From NCBI GenBank assembly GCA_030603605.1, contig JAUVXN010000005.1, positions 1 to 27,697 on the forward strand: a DNA stretch of 27,697 bases, written 5' to 3'. Of this stretch, positions 16,081-24,561 are shown in pieces (within the stretch, counting starts at the first letter, position 1; each line of letters begins with the position of its first letter). Origin of the DNA: Dehalococcoidales bacterium. GTDB lineage: Bacteria > Chloroflexota > Dehalococcoidia > Dehalococcoidales > RBG-16-60-22. The notes below the pieces were generated by a model. It searched no databases. It saw nothing but the letters and a program-made list of their open reading frames with translations, and was not told where the DNA came from. The translations under genes and the position numbers were made by a program.

Positions 16081-16171
16081 GTACGGGAGTCATTACTTTT
16101 TACATGGTACTCCGCAACAAGAGCAACGGGTAAGGAAGGCTTGCCTGAGTTAGCTGAAGAAGAGGAAATAC

Positions 16172-16192
16172 GAGAGGGGCGGAGCCCCTCTC
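16172..16192. terminator. Bidirectional intrinsic terminator between dapA and purA
   Basis: GAGAGGGGC and GCCCCTCTC form a perfect 9-bp GC-rich stem with a 3-base loop. Rightward it is followed by TTCACTTCTTT, leftward by pyrimidine-rich TATTTCCTCTTC. It lies between the convergent dapA and purA genes and would stop both transcripts. The U-tracts are interrupted, but the stem is very stable. Confidence 0.8.
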
Positions 16193-16209
16193 TTCACTTC
16201 TTTCCCCCT

Positions 16210-17493
16210 CTAGAAGATAGGCATCTTGAAGATGGTTTGTTCTCGTCTCATTCCCACTGAGATGAGGCCGATAGGGCAGGCAATGAGTTCTTCCAGTCTG
16301 GCTAGATACTGGCGAGCCTGAATGGGTAATTGGTCATATTGTCGAATATCACTTATGGGAGTTTGCCACCCGGGTAGCTCCTCATAGATAGGCTGGCATC
16401 TGCCTAAAGCGGTCACATTAGCCGGGAAATAATCAATAGTATGTTCATCCAGCTTGTAGCCCACGCATATCTTCAGGCTAGGCAAGGTGTCAAGAACGTC
16501 GAGGCGAGTGATTGCTGCCCGGGTAAAGCCGTTAATTCGGGTGCTGAATTTAGCGGCAATGGCATCGAACCAGCCACAACGGCGGGGCCTGCCGGTGGTT
16601 GTGCCGTATTCATGACCCTGTTCCCGAATCAGGTTGCCAGTTTCATCCGTCAATTCGGTGGGCATTGGACCACTACCAACCCGGGTGCAGTAGGCCTTAA
16701 ACACACCTAAAGTTTGATTAATCTTGGTGGGACCCAGGCCGGCACCTAAGCAGCTTCCCCCTGCCAGTGGTGAGGAGGATGTAGCATAAGGATAGGTACC
16801 AAAATCAGGGTCAAGTAAAGTCCCCTGAGCTCCTTCCAGTAGAACCGGTTCCCCACGGTTCAATGCTTCCTCCAGCATTATAGTTGTCTCGCGAATATAA
16901 GGAGCCAGTTGCTCTCCAAACTGGCAATACTGACTGTATATGTCGTCCTCGGATAAAGGGCTAACCCCGTAAACCTTGGTTAATATGGCGTTTTTGTGGT
17001 TAAGTATAAAGCGAAGTCGCTCCAGTAATCCCTCTTTGTCCAAAAGGTCGCTGGTTCTAATGCCCAGTCTGGCTACCTTATCGGCAAAGGCAGGGCCGAT
17101 GCCCTTGCGAGTGGTGCCCAATGCCTTTCCTCCTCGCAATTCCTCCTCCAGACCATCAAGAAGAACATGGTACGGCATGATTAAATGAGCCCGGTCACTG
17201 ATAAATAGCCTGGAAGTATCCACACCACGCTGATTAAGCTGGTCTATCTCATCAATCAACGCGGTAGGATTAATCACCACTCCATTCCCAATAATACAGA
17301 TAGCCTGGGGAGAGAAAATACCAGCGGGAACAAGGTGCAGTTTAAATTCGCCATAGCGGTTAACTACGGTATGCCCAGCATTATCACCGCCAGAAAAACG
17401 TACTACCATCTTTGTTTTCTCAGCCAGCAGGTCAACTACCTTACCCTTCCCTTCATCTCCCCACTGAGCTCCAATCACAGCAAGAACTGGCAT
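16210..17493 (-). CDS. purA: Adenylosuccinate synthetase
   Basis: PurA joins IMP and aspartate using GTP to form adenylosuccinate for AMP synthesis. The 427-residue protein has the N-terminal GAQWGDEGKGKVVD phosphate loop, FSGGDNAGHTVV, TTRKGIGPAFADK, LLEGAQGTLLD and the GTTTGRPRRCGWFD loop. The ATG at 17493 follows AAGGGAG. It lies 67 bases after the CDP-alcohol transferase gene on the same strand. It may be the distal gene of the inositol-lipid transcript, or have its own weak promoter in the gap. Confidence 0.97.
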   Translation of the reverse strand: MPVLAVIGAQWGDEGKGKVVDLLAEKTKMVVRFSGGDNAGHTVVNRYGEFKLHLVPAGIFSPQAICIIGNGVVINPTALIDEIDQLNQRGVDTSRLFISDRAHLIMPYHVLLDGLEEELRGGKALGTTRKGIGPAFADKVARLGIRTSDLLDKEGLLERLRFILNHKNAILTKVYGVSPLSEDDIYSQYCQFGEQLAPYIRETTIMLEEALNRGEPVLLEGAQGTLLDPDFGTYPYATSSSPLAGGSCLGAGLGPTKINQTLGVFKAYCTRVGSGPMPTELTDETGNLIREQGHEYGTTTGRPRRCGWFDAIAAKFSTRINGFTRAAITRLDVLDTLPSLKICVGYKLDEHTIDYFPANVTALGRCQPIYEELPGWQTPISDIRQYDQLPIQARQYLARLEELIACPIGLISVGMRREQTIFKMPIF

Positions 17494-17560
17494 TTTTTCT
17501 CCCTTAAGTTAAAGTAAGCGCAAAATACTTCTTCAGGCTTTATGGCAAAACTGTTGAAAG

Positions 17561-18205
17561 TTAGTCAGGCTTCGTTTGGTGCCACACATGAAGCAATCTC
17601 TGACCAGCAGTAAAAAGGCTAAATAATACTATAATACATAAGGCAATAATTAAGGCGTAATCAATCTGGCTCAGCAAAAGACCTAATGCCAGAACAATAA
17701 CCCTCTCTGTCCGAGTGAATAATCCCACCTTGCAGTCCAGGCCTTGTGCTTCTGCCCTGGCTCTAATATAGCTCACCACTAGTGAACTGGGCAAGGCAAT
17801 ACCAACCAGCAAAATTCCGAGGGCTGATTGTTCTCTGACGTATAATATCAAAATGCCCAGTAACAGTACTACCTCAGCAAAACGGTCAAGTGTGGAATCA
17901 AGGACGGCACCAAAGTTGGTAACTTGATTGGTGCGACGCGCCAGAGCTCCGTCCAGCAGGTCAAAGAGGCCGGCGACAAGCACCAGGAGACCGGCAGCAA
18001 GAAGGTGTCCAGTAATAATAAGTGCTGCCGCGCCAGCAGATAGCAGAAATCCAAGCCAGGTTATGGTGTTGGGTGTTATGGATGTCTTAGCCAGAAGATG
18101 CACTACCGGTTGGGTAAGGTAGTAGGCTGCGGTTTTACGAACCTCAGCTAACTTTGTCACTGGTCTTTGCTTTCCCGAAGCAATATTAACCGAACTATCT
18201 TCCAT
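17561..18205 (-). CDS. CDP-alcohol phosphatidyltransferase, probable phosphatidylinositol(-phosphate) synthase
   Basis: A 214-residue integral membrane enzyme with the full CDP-alcohol transferase signature DLLDGALARRTNQVTNFG followed by AVLDSTLDR, which supplies all four aspartates, and about six hydrophobic helices. Such enzymes move a phosphatidyl group from CDP-diacylglycerol to an alcohol. The length fits the bacterial PI-phosphate synthase (PgsA1-like) group better than PGP synthase alone. The upstream genes encode inositol-1-phosphate synthase and a PimA-like glycosyltransferase, so inositol phosphate is the likely acceptor. It starts seven bases after the glycosyltransferase stop with no clear Shine-Dalgarno, suggesting coupling. 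PGP synthase remains an alternative. Confidence 0.82.
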   Translation of the reverse strand: MEDSSVNIASGKQRPVTKLAEVRKTAAYYLTQPVVHLLAKTSITPNTITWLGFLLSAGAAALIITGHLLAAGLLVLVAGLFDLLDGALARRTNQVTNFGAVLDSTLDRFAEVVLLLGILILYVREQSALGILLVGIALPSSLVVSYIRARAEAQGLDCKVGLFTRTERVIVLALGLLLSQIDYALIIALCIIVLFSLFTAGQRLLHVWHQTKPD

Positions 18206-18212
18206 ATTTAAC

Positions 18213-19379
18213 TTAAACCAAGCTAACTTTAGTTTCTCGAAATCCTTCTTTCATTGGTGACTTACCAAGTACCTCAAGATAATAATTCATTACCCTTTGG
18301 GCAATGTGTTCCCAGTCATATTCCACTGCCTTAAGTCTTCCCTTGGCTCCCATCTTCTGCCGAAGCGGTTCGTCAGTCGATAGAGAGAGTAGGGCTTGGG
18401 CTAATTTTTTTGCGTTTTTGGGTGGAACTAATAGCCCCTCAACACCATGAGTCAGTACACTGTTAAAACCTTCTATATCTGAGGCAACAACTGGCGTACC
18501 GGAAGCCATAGCCTCAAGCAGGACTATGCCGAAACTTTCCCTACCAGTGGCTGGGGAACAGACAATGTTGGCAGTCTTATAGTATCTGGGTAATTCATGG
18601 TAAGTTGTATAACCAGTAAAGACAACATCCTTTAGGCCGTTCCGCATAATTCGCTTCTCATACTTGTGTCGCAGTCTTACGCCTGGCCCGGCAATGATAA
18701 GACGCGAGTTAGGAATTTCCTGTTTAACTTGCTCATAAGCTGCAAGCAAATAGTCCAGGCCCTTTCGCTTCTCCAGACGACCAACAAACAGGATGTTTAA
18801 CTTCCCGTCAACGAATTCATCAATTGGTGATACACTGGGGGAAAAATGCGCTAAATCTACGCCGTTAGGGATGATAGTGTAGTCTTCGGGGAAATACTTA
18901 TTCACATATTCCAGGGCTGGCTTGGACACGGCAATTTTACCATCAAGCTTGTGAAACCACTTCTTCAAGAGTAACTTACCAATAGGCGTGCCAAAGCTGT
19001 ACCAGGGTTTGCCGCCAGAGGCATGAAAGGTGCCTACATTTGGCACGGATGACAAGCGGAGAACGGTAGTGCATAGCATTGGCATCAAAGGTTCATGAAG
19101 ATGGCAAATATCAAATTTCTCTTGGTCAAGGATAGTCTTTATTCTGGATGACAACCATGGCGATAAAGTAATGCGAGCAATAGAACCACTGACCGGAACC
19201 GGTCGGGGTTTACCTACAGGTATAAACCTGTCACCAAAGGTGGAGACGGCTTTAGATGCCGGAGCAACGACCTTCACCTCGTGACCCATCCGGGTGAGAT
19301 GATGTTCTAGGCAGGAAATGTGATTGCAAACACCCCCGGGATAACCGAAGTCATAGGGGGAGACTAATGCTATCTTCAT
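18213..19379 (-). CDS. GT4 glycosyltransferase, PimA-like
   Basis: A 388-residue GT-B fold enzyme. The N-terminus KIALVSPYDFGYPGGVCNHI has the acceptor-side glycine loop seen in PimA. HLHEPLMP, then FHASGGKPW and IPNGVDLAHFSP, lead into the C-terminal domain with LFVGRLEKRKGLDYLL and the nucleotide-sugar motif GRESFGIVLLEAMASG (the EX7E pair). PimA puts mannose from GDP-mannose on phosphatidylinositol at the cytoplasmic membrane face. The location between ino1 and a PI-synthase-like gene supports the same type of acceptor. The sugar donor cannot be read from sequence. Confidence 0.85.
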   Translation of the reverse strand: MKIALVSPYDFGYPGGVCNHISCLEHHLTRMGHEVKVVAPASKAVSTFGDRFIPVGKPRPVPVSGSIARITLSPWLSSRIKTILDQEKFDICHLHEPLMPMLCTTVLRLSSVPNVGTFHASGGKPWYSFGTPIGKLLLKKWFHKLDGKIAVSKPALEYVNKYFPEDYTIIPNGVDLAHFSPSVSPIDEFVDGKLNILFVGRLEKRKGLDYLLAAYEQVKQEIPNSRLIIAGPGVRLRHKYEKRIMRNGLKDVVFTGYTTYHELPRYYKTANIVCSPATGRESFGIVLLEAMASGTPVVASDIEGFNSVLTHGVEGLLVPPKNAKKLAQALLSLSTDEPLRQKMGAKGRLKAVEYDWEHIAQRVMNYYLEVLGKSPMKEGFRETKVSLV

Positions 19380-19408
19380 AGGTAGCTGCTTAAAACCTCC
19401 CTGGGGAA

Positions 19409-20509
19409 TTACTCAGGCGATTCTTCCTTCTCAGCTTGCTGATTGGCGACAATAAACTCCTCTACCATGCGGTGAGCTTCGTCATCTGTATATTGGATGG
19501 GTGGTGACTTCATAAAGTAGGCCGATGGAGCTACCAGTTCCCCGTTCAATCCACGGTCCAGGGCGAGTTTACAGCACCTTATGGCATCAATGACTACGCC
19601 GGCTGAGTTTGGGCTATCCCAAACTTCCATTTTCAGCTCGATTTTTAGGGGAACGTCGCCGAAGGTACGTCCTTCCATCTGGATGTAGCAGAACTTTCTG
19701 TCATCCAGCCATGACACGTAATCACTGGGACCAACGTAGATATCATTGGGGTCAATCTTGTAATCCAGCTGGGAAGTAACCGAGTTTGTTTTGGATATCT
19801 TCTTTGACTCGAGGCGCTCTCGCTCGAGCATATTATAGAAATCGGTATTGCCGCCGAAGTTCAGTTGATAGGTTCGCTCCAGTTTGACGCCGCGGTCTTG
19901 AAACAGTTTGGTAAGCACGCGATGGGTGATGGTGGCGCCAACCTGAGATTTTATATCATCACCAATGACCGGGAGACCGTGTTCAGCAAAGCGCTTCTGC
20001 CAGTACTTCTCACGAGCAATAAAAACAGGAATACAGTTGACAAAGCCGCAGCCAGCCGCCAGCACCTGCTCAATATACCATTTAGTCGCCTCTTCACTAC
20101 CAACGGGCAAATAGTTAAGCACGACATCGGTTTTGGTTTCCTTGAGGATTTTAACTATGTCTGCGGTTGGTCCCGGGGCTTTCTGTATTATTTGAGACAG
20201 GTACTTACCCAGGCCGTCGTGGGTCATACCTCGCTGGACTGTGACACCAGTAGCTGGCACTTCGCAAAATTTGAAAGTGTTGTTAGGCGAAGTAAAGATT
20301 GCCTCTGCCAGATCTTTGCCAACCTTGTTTTTGTCAATATCAAAAGCAGCTACGAAATTGATGTCACTTATGTGGTATCCGCCGAGATTGACATGCATCA
20401 GCCCCGGCACGAATTCTGTCTCTTTCGCTTTCTTATAGTATTGAACACCCTGGACCAGTGACGAACTGCAGTTGCCCACTCCTATTATGGCTACATTTAT
20501 CTTGCCCAT
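19409..20509 (-). CDS. ino1: Inositol-3-phosphate synthase
   Basis: A 366-residue NAD-dependent enzyme converting glucose-6-phosphate to 1L-myo-inositol-1-phosphate (also called D-inositol-3-phosphate). It matches the short actinobacterial/archaeal form: [20 protein letters not shown] for [47 protein letters not shown] and [18 protein letters not shown] with the active-site lysines. The ATG at 20509 has GAGAGGGA upstream. It is the first gene of the ino1-glycosyltransferase-CDP-alcohol transferase run. The C-terminus ends in an acidic tail. Confidence 0.95.
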   Translation of the reverse strand: MGKINVAIIGVGNCSSSLVQGVQYYKKAKETEFVPGLMHVNLGGYHISDINFVAAFDIDKNKVGKDLAEAIFTSPNNTFKFCEVPATGVTVQRGMTHDGLGKYLSQIIQKAPGPTADIVKILKETKTDVVLNYLPVGSEEATKWYIEQVLAAGCGFVNCIPVFIAREKYWQKRFAEHGLPVIGDDIKSQVGATITHRVLTKLFQDRGVKLERTYQLNFGGNTDFYNMLERERLESKKISKTNSVTSQLDYKIDPNDIYVGPSDYVSWLDDRKFCYIQMEGRTFGDVPLKIELKMEVWDSPNSAGVVIDAIRCCKLALDRGLNGELVAPSAYFMKSPPIQYTDDEAHRMVEEFIVANQQAEKEESPE

Positions 20510-20826
20510 AGTTTAATTCCCTCTCTTTCCAGCAAGATTAAGAAATATATCATGCAAGGCTTGCTTTTATACTATTACTCATTGCTCTTACTAACCACGC
20601 AATAAGAGACTCTTTAAATTCTGTAAGGGAACCTGATAATAGGTCATCCTTGACTGGGAAAAGCCTCTGCCTAATCATCAACTCCTTCAGTCCCTAGCCC
20701 ACCAAGTAGGCACTAAGCTTGCGGTATTAATTTGGGTAACACTACTTGCTTTTAAGTCTTGACTATAAATCTCCAAGTGTTGATTAAAATTTGCTTCCAG
20801 CAGTCAAGTTTAATGAGAAAATTAAA
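20510..20826. other. Intergenic region upstream of ino1, no gene seen
   Basis: This 317-base AT-rich stretch has no convincing coding frame on either strand. It holds a candidate minus-strand promoter for ino1 (TTAGTA at 20594-20589, 17-base spacer, TATAAA at 20571-20566), the dyad CTCTTA/TAAGAG (20585-20608) overlapping that -35, and a distant CTTGACT/AGTCAAG pair (20758-20764, 20802-20808). An AT-only dyad TTTAAT/ATTAAA just after the DUF5679 gene is too weak to call a terminator. Confidence 0.5.
20566..20594 (-). promoter_or_regulatory. Candidate promoter for ino1 operon
   Basis: On the minus strand: TTAGTA, 17 bases, TATAAA. The -10 is good and the -35 weak. It would give a leader of about 50 bases before the ino1 ATG. 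Confidence 0.4.
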
Positions 20827-20967
20827 TTAGCTTTTACCGATTCTAAATAGTTTAGTCCCACACTTGGGGCAGATCCCTCGCGTAGCTGGCCTCCCATTCT
20901 TCAGGGTAACCCGTTCTGGTTTTTCTATCTCCCTTTTGGCTTTACACTTAAAGCAATATGCTTGCAC
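20827..20967 (-). CDS. DUF5679 zinc-ribbon protein
   Basis: A 46-residue protein with two CXXC knuckles (AYCFKCKAKREI and GICPKCGTKLFR) around the conserved KNGRPATRG segment and ending FRIGKS, as in DUF5679, a family of unknown function frequent in Chloroflexota and actinobacteria. It looks like a small structural zinc ribbon, perhaps RNA- or ribosome-associated. The frame is open to 21021, but that region holds the promoter. GTG at 20967 with AGGAGG ten bases upstream gives the usual VQAYC start. It lies downstream of truB on the same strand but has its own promoter. Confidence 0.88.
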   Translation of the reverse strand: MQAYCFKCKAKREIEKPERVTLKNGRPATRGICPKCGTKLFRIGKS

Positions 20968-21000
20968 CTTGGCAACACCTCCTTTTTGGCATCGGTTGAA

Positions 21001-21029
21001 ACTATACCCCTTTATGCGCACACTGTCAA
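21001..21029 (-). promoter_or_regulatory. Sigma70-type promoter of the DUF5679 gene
   Basis: On the minus strand: a perfect -35 TTGACA (21029-21024), a 17-base spacer and -10 TATAGT (21006-21001). Transcription would begin near 20994, which rules out the ATG at 21021 and supports the GTG at 20967. Confidence 0.8.
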
Positions 21030-21080
21030 GTATTTAAGGAATATAAAATGAGAGTCTGGCTTACTAATTGGCTAGTTTAG

Positions 21081-22010
21081 CTATAGAAAAACCTTCTCCG
21101 GCTGCCACTGCCCTATTTCTGGGTATAAGCGTAGTACACCTAAGAAGTCTCCATTGAGGGTATAGGCACGGCAATGAGTTTCAACAGAAGTTCGTACTGG
21201 GGGGTGTTGTTTGAGGTAACTAGTTATTCCTCTGCTATTAACACTTTCTAAAGGTACAGGCGCTCCCTTCCTGATAATATGTTCGGTGGCATCACTGACA
21301 ACCATAGCTCTCCAGTGTAAAAGCACGGTGTCTATAGGATGAACAAAGTGTTGCCAGTACCCGTAGCGGAAAGAGTCCTCAAGCTGGGGTAATGAAACTG
21401 CGGTCTTTACCGCAAAAGGGCCGTAACTTAAACGGATGAGGCTTTTTAAATTAGCGCCGCAACCCAGGGACTGCCCTAGGTCATGAGCCAGCGAACGGAT
21501 GTAGGTGCCCTTACCGCATTCTACTTTTACGGTAACTACTGGCGATTGCCAGTCTGTAATCTCCAGATTATAAATTCTGGTCGGTCGACTTTTCCGCTCA
21601 ACCTTGATGCCAGCCCGTGCTAGTTCGTATAGCCGTTGACCTTTGTGCTTTACCGCACTATACATTGGCGGGATCTGCTGGGTTAAACCGCGAAAAGAAG
21701 CAAGTGCCGACTCCAGTTGTCCTCGGCTAATGCGGGAAGGGTCTCCCCTCTGGGTAATCTTGCCGACGGCATCGTAGGTGTCGGTAGCTACGCCCAATTC
21801 GATTTCAGCCTGATAAGTTTTGGTGGCATCTGCCAGAAATTCGATAACGCGTGTTCCCTGCCCGAGACAAACCGGTAGAACACCTGTAGCCGCCGGGTCG
21901 AGGGTGCCGGCGTGCCCCACACGCCGTTCCCCGCTGAGCCGTTTTACCATGGCCACAACACTAAAAGAGGTCTTACCCCAGGGCTTATTAATGTTTAGTA
22001 TGCCATCCAC
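21081..22010 (-). CDS. truB: tRNA pseudouridine-55 synthase
   Basis: TruB makes pseudouridine 55 in the T loop of tRNAs. The 309-residue protein starts DGILNINKPWGKTSF, has the catalytic D38 in VGHAGTLDPAATGVL, the YDAVGKI and KTYQAEIELG segments, RKSRPTRIYNLEI and GTYIRSLAHDLG, then a C-terminal PUA-like domain. The start is GTG at 22010 with GGAG upstream. It is the last gene of the nusA-ylxR-infB-rbfA-truB series, 67 bases after rbfA. Confidence 0.96.
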   Translation of the reverse strand: MDGILNINKPWGKTSFSVVAMVKRLSGERRVGHAGTLDPAATGVLPVCLGQGTRVIEFLADATKTYQAEIELGVATDTYDAVGKITQRGDPSRISRGQLESALASFRGLTQQIPPMYSAVKHKGQRLYELARAGIKVERKSRPTRIYNLEITDWQSPVVTVKVECGKGTYIRSLAHDLGQSLGCGANLKSLIRLSYGPFAVKTAVSLPQLEDSFRYGYWQHFVHPIDTVLLHWRAMVVSDATEHIIRKGAPVPLESVNSRGITSYLKQHPPVRTSVETHCRAYTLNGDFLGVLRLYPEIGQWQPEKVFL

Positions 22011-22077
22011 AGTCAGCTCCTATGAAAGGGGTTTTGATGGGTGAAGTCCCTCCAACTTCTCTCAAATGACGCGGTTT

Positions 22078-22428
22078 TCAGTGGTCCTGTGAACTGACCT
22101 GGTCGATTAGCCGCAGGAGGTGGTCTCCCCGCTCAATAGAATCATCCCAGTAAAAGCTTAACTCGGGAATGCGTCGTAGTCTCAGATGCTTAGTCAGTTC
22201 TTTACGGAAGAAACCAGATGCTGCAGTTAAGGCGCTTAGCATCTCTTGTTTCTCCTCCTGGCTACTTATACAACTGACAAATATCTTGGCATGTTTCAGG
22301 TCAGGAGAAGTGGAAACCTCGGTCACCGCAATAAAAGTGCCAAGTCGTGGGTCTTTGACTTGGCGCTGAAGCAATTCGCTAATTTCCCGACGAATGAGAT
22401 TATTTACCCGCTCAATACGATGTGCCAT
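22078..22428 (-). CDS. rbfA: 30S ribosome-binding factor A
   Basis: A 116-residue KH-fold factor for late 30S maturation and cold adaptation. It begins with the family's HRIERVNNLIRREISELLQ helix, followed by DPRLGTFIAVTEVSTSPDLKHAK and LRLRRIPELSFYWDDS. It lies 19 bases after infB and is followed by truB, the usual order. Confidence 0.95.
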   Translation of the reverse strand: MAHRIERVNNLIRREISELLQRQVKDPRLGTFIAVTEVSTSPDLKHAKIFVSCISSQEEKQEMLSALTAASGFFRKELTKHLRLRRIPELSFYWDDSIERGDHLLRLIDQVSSQDH

Positions 22429-22447
22429 AAAGATTACCTATCGCCTA

Positions 22448-24265
22448 TTAGCCAGCTTTCTCATGGCTAAAGAATTCCAGTATATCACCAACTTGAAACT
22501 CATCAAAGTCGTTGACGCCGATACCACACTCGTAGCCAGTTGTTACCTCTTTAGCATCATCCTTAAAACGCTTCAGGCTGCTAACTGTAGATTCACGCAC
22601 CATCTCTTCTCCTCGCCGCACCCTGACTGAGGCACTACGGCTTACCTTACCTTCAGTAACATAGATGCCGGCTACTTTTCTCCCTTTAGGTGCAGGGAAA
22701 ATAGCTCGCACCTCGGCGCGTCCCTCGATGACTTCAATATAAGAGGGCTCCAGCATGCCTTTGAGTGCCTTGTCCACATCATCTATCAAATTATAAATCA
22801 CATCATAGTAGCGGATATCTATACCTTCCGCATTAGCCAATCGGCGTGTTCCTTCCTTAGCGCTAACGTTAAAACCAATAATGAGCCCCTTAGAAGCAAT
22901 AGCTAACATAACATCACTGTCGGTAATATTGCCGGTGCCACTGTGGATAATCCTGACCTGAACTTCCTCTGTAGCCAACTGTTCCAAGGAATTTCTTATT
23001 GGTTCTAAGCTACCTTGAACATCAGTCTTGAGGATAACATTAAGCTCTTTTATCCGGCCGGCACTTATCTGGTCGTAGAGATTACTAAGGCTTACTGATT
23101 TCGCCTCCAGTGCGGGCTTCTGCATCTCCAACTTACGCTTTTCCATTAGGGCTTGTGCTCGGCGTTCATCAGCTACAGCCATTAGGGAGTCCCCGGCTTG
23201 GGGGACATTACTTAAGCCAAGGATTTCAACCGGTGTGGCTGGCCCAACCTTCTTTACTCGCTTACCCATATCATTAAACATAGCTCGTACTCTACCCCAG
23301 GTGGTGCCAACAACGATAGTGTCGCCAATCCTTAGAGTTCCTGTTTGAACTAGCACTGTAGCTAATGGTCCTTTGGACTTATCCAGCTTAGCTTCGATAA
23401 CTACCCCTACCGCGGCGTGATGTGGGTTTGCCTTGAGTTCCTCTACTTCGGTCACTACCAGCAGATTTTCCAGTAGCTCCGAAATACCTGTCTTCTCTTT
23501 AGCCGAAACTGGAATACAGACTGTATCGCCTCCCCACTCCTCGATAACCAAACCGGCATCGGATAGCTGTTGTTTAACCAGCTCTGGGTTAGCATTGGGC
23601 TTGTCAATTTTATTGATAGCTACTACGATAGGCACTTCAGCTGCTTGGGCATGGGCTATAGCTTCCAGAGTTTGTGGCATTACTCCATCATCAGCGGCCA
23701 CTACCAGAACAGTGACGTCGGTTATCTGGGCTCCATGAGCTCTCATGGCCGTAAAGGCTTCATGACCGGGTGTATCTAAGAAGGTAATCTTTTGCTCATT
23801 GACCTTTACTTGATAGGCACCAATGTGCTGGGTAATGCCTCCAGCTTCAGTATCCATTACATTAGTTTGCCGGATAGCATCAAGTAATCTAGTCTTACCG
23901 TGATTAACATGCCCCATAACAGTGACTACAGGGGGTCGTGGTTGTAGAGCCCCGGCCTCTTCACGCTGGAGTGGTTGGTACCTTCTGCGAACTGGCCGAG
24001 GCACCGGATGGGCTTCATAATCATAAGCTGTAGCCACCGCTGCTGCGGCTTCATAATCAATGACCTGGTTGATATTAGCCATAATGCCATTTCTCATCAG
24101 TTGCTTGATAATCTCTATGGCACTAATTTGCAAAAGGTCAGCCAATTGCCTCACGCTTAATGAATGAGGAATCTCAATCGGGCGTGCCTTTACTGTTGAA
24201 GGACTTTCACTGACCTCCTTGGTCACGGGCTCTGTCGCATCATCCGACTTGCTCACCTTTGCCAC
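22448..24265 (-). CDS. infB: Translation initiation factor IF-2 (short form)
   Basis: IF-2 is the GTPase that brings initiator tRNA to the 30S and promotes subunit joining. At 605 residues it is a short form with little of the long N-terminal region of enteric IF-2. It keeps the IF2_N helix domain ([20 protein letters not shown], about 36-70), then the G domain with DTPGHEAF (164-171), NKID (218-221) and SAK (254-256), and the C1/C2 domains. G1 reads [11 protein letters not shown]: the normally invariant Asp of GHVDHGK is Asn121. The start is GTG at 24265, sharing its first G with the ylxR TAG stop, with AAAGGAG seven bases upstream. Confidence 0.96.
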   Translation of the reverse strand: MAKVSKSDDATEPVTKEVSESPSTVKARPIEIPHSLSVRQLADLLQISAIEIIKQLMRNGIMANINQVIDYEAAAAVATAYDYEAHPVPRPVRRRYQPLQREEAGALQPRPPVVTVMGHVNHGKTRLLDAIRQTNVMDTEAGGITQHIGAYQVKVNEQKITFLDTPGHEAFTAMRAHGAQITDVTVLVVAADDGVMPQTLEAIAHAQAAEVPIVVAINKIDKPNANPELVKQQLSDAGLVIEEWGGDTVCIPVSAKEKTGISELLENLLVVTEVEELKANPHHAAVGVVIEAKLDKSKGPLATVLVQTGTLRIGDTIVVGTTWGRVRAMFNDMGKRVKKVGPATPVEILGLSNVPQAGDSLMAVADERRAQALMEKRKLEMQKPALEAKSVSLSNLYDQISAGRIKELNVILKTDVQGSLEPIRNSLEQLATEEVQVRIIHSGTGNITDSDVMLAIASKGLIIGFNVSAKEGTRRLANAEGIDIRYYDVIYNLIDDVDKALKGMLEPSYIEVIEGRAEVRAIFPAPKGRKVAGIYVTEGKVSRSASVRVRRGEEMVRESTVSSLKRFKDDAKEVTTGYECGIGVNDFDEFQVGDILEFFSHEKAG

Positions 24266-24561
24266 TAATTAGCTCCTTTTAGATGCTCTCTGGCATAATT
24301 AATAAGTTGCTCTCGATTATCCGAGGTAAGATGGCTTCGCAAAACATACTCTAGCCGATTACCTTTTAGTCCAGCCTGCCAGCACTCACTGACTCGGCAT
24401 AAATAAGCACCACGTCCAGCTTTCTTCCCGCTGGTATCAATCTCTATATTACCATCGGGAGTACGAACCAAGCGAATCAACTCCTGTTTAGTCCTTACCT
24501 TACGACAGGCTACACAGGTCCGCTGGGGTATATGTTTAGTGGAAACAGGGTGGGGACTAAT
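24265..24561 (-). CDS. ylxR: YlxR family RNA-binding protein (DUF448), probable ATT start
   Basis: YlxR is a small nucleic-acid-binding protein encoded between nusA and infB. The recognisable family N-terminus [18 protein letters not shown] and [11 protein letters not shown], then KAGRGAYLC, are all in one frame. A start at the first usual codon (TTG 24480) would remove the conserved CVAC and the RNA-binding region. Upstream of it the frame has no ATG, GTG, TTG or CTG before a stop. The ATT at 24561-24559 overlaps the nusA TAG by one base and sits eight bases after GAGGAGGT, giving 98 residues, normal for the family. An AUU start is therefore the best reading; a sequencing error is the alternative. 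Confidence 0.8.
   Translation of the reverse strand: MSPHPVSTKHIPQRTCVACRKVRTKQELIRLVRTPDGNIEIDTSGKKAGRGAYLCRVSECWQAGLKGNRLEYVLRSHLTSDNREQLINYAREHLKGAN

Noticed and set aside
19865..20461. A 198-codon plus-strand frame opposite ino1
   Set aside because: Fully antisense to the conserved NAD-binding part of ino1, with no family resemblance.
20758..20808. Inverted repeat CTTGACT/AGTCAAG upstream of ino1
   Set aside because: A 37-base AT-rich loop makes a stable hairpin unlikely, and it matches no known element.
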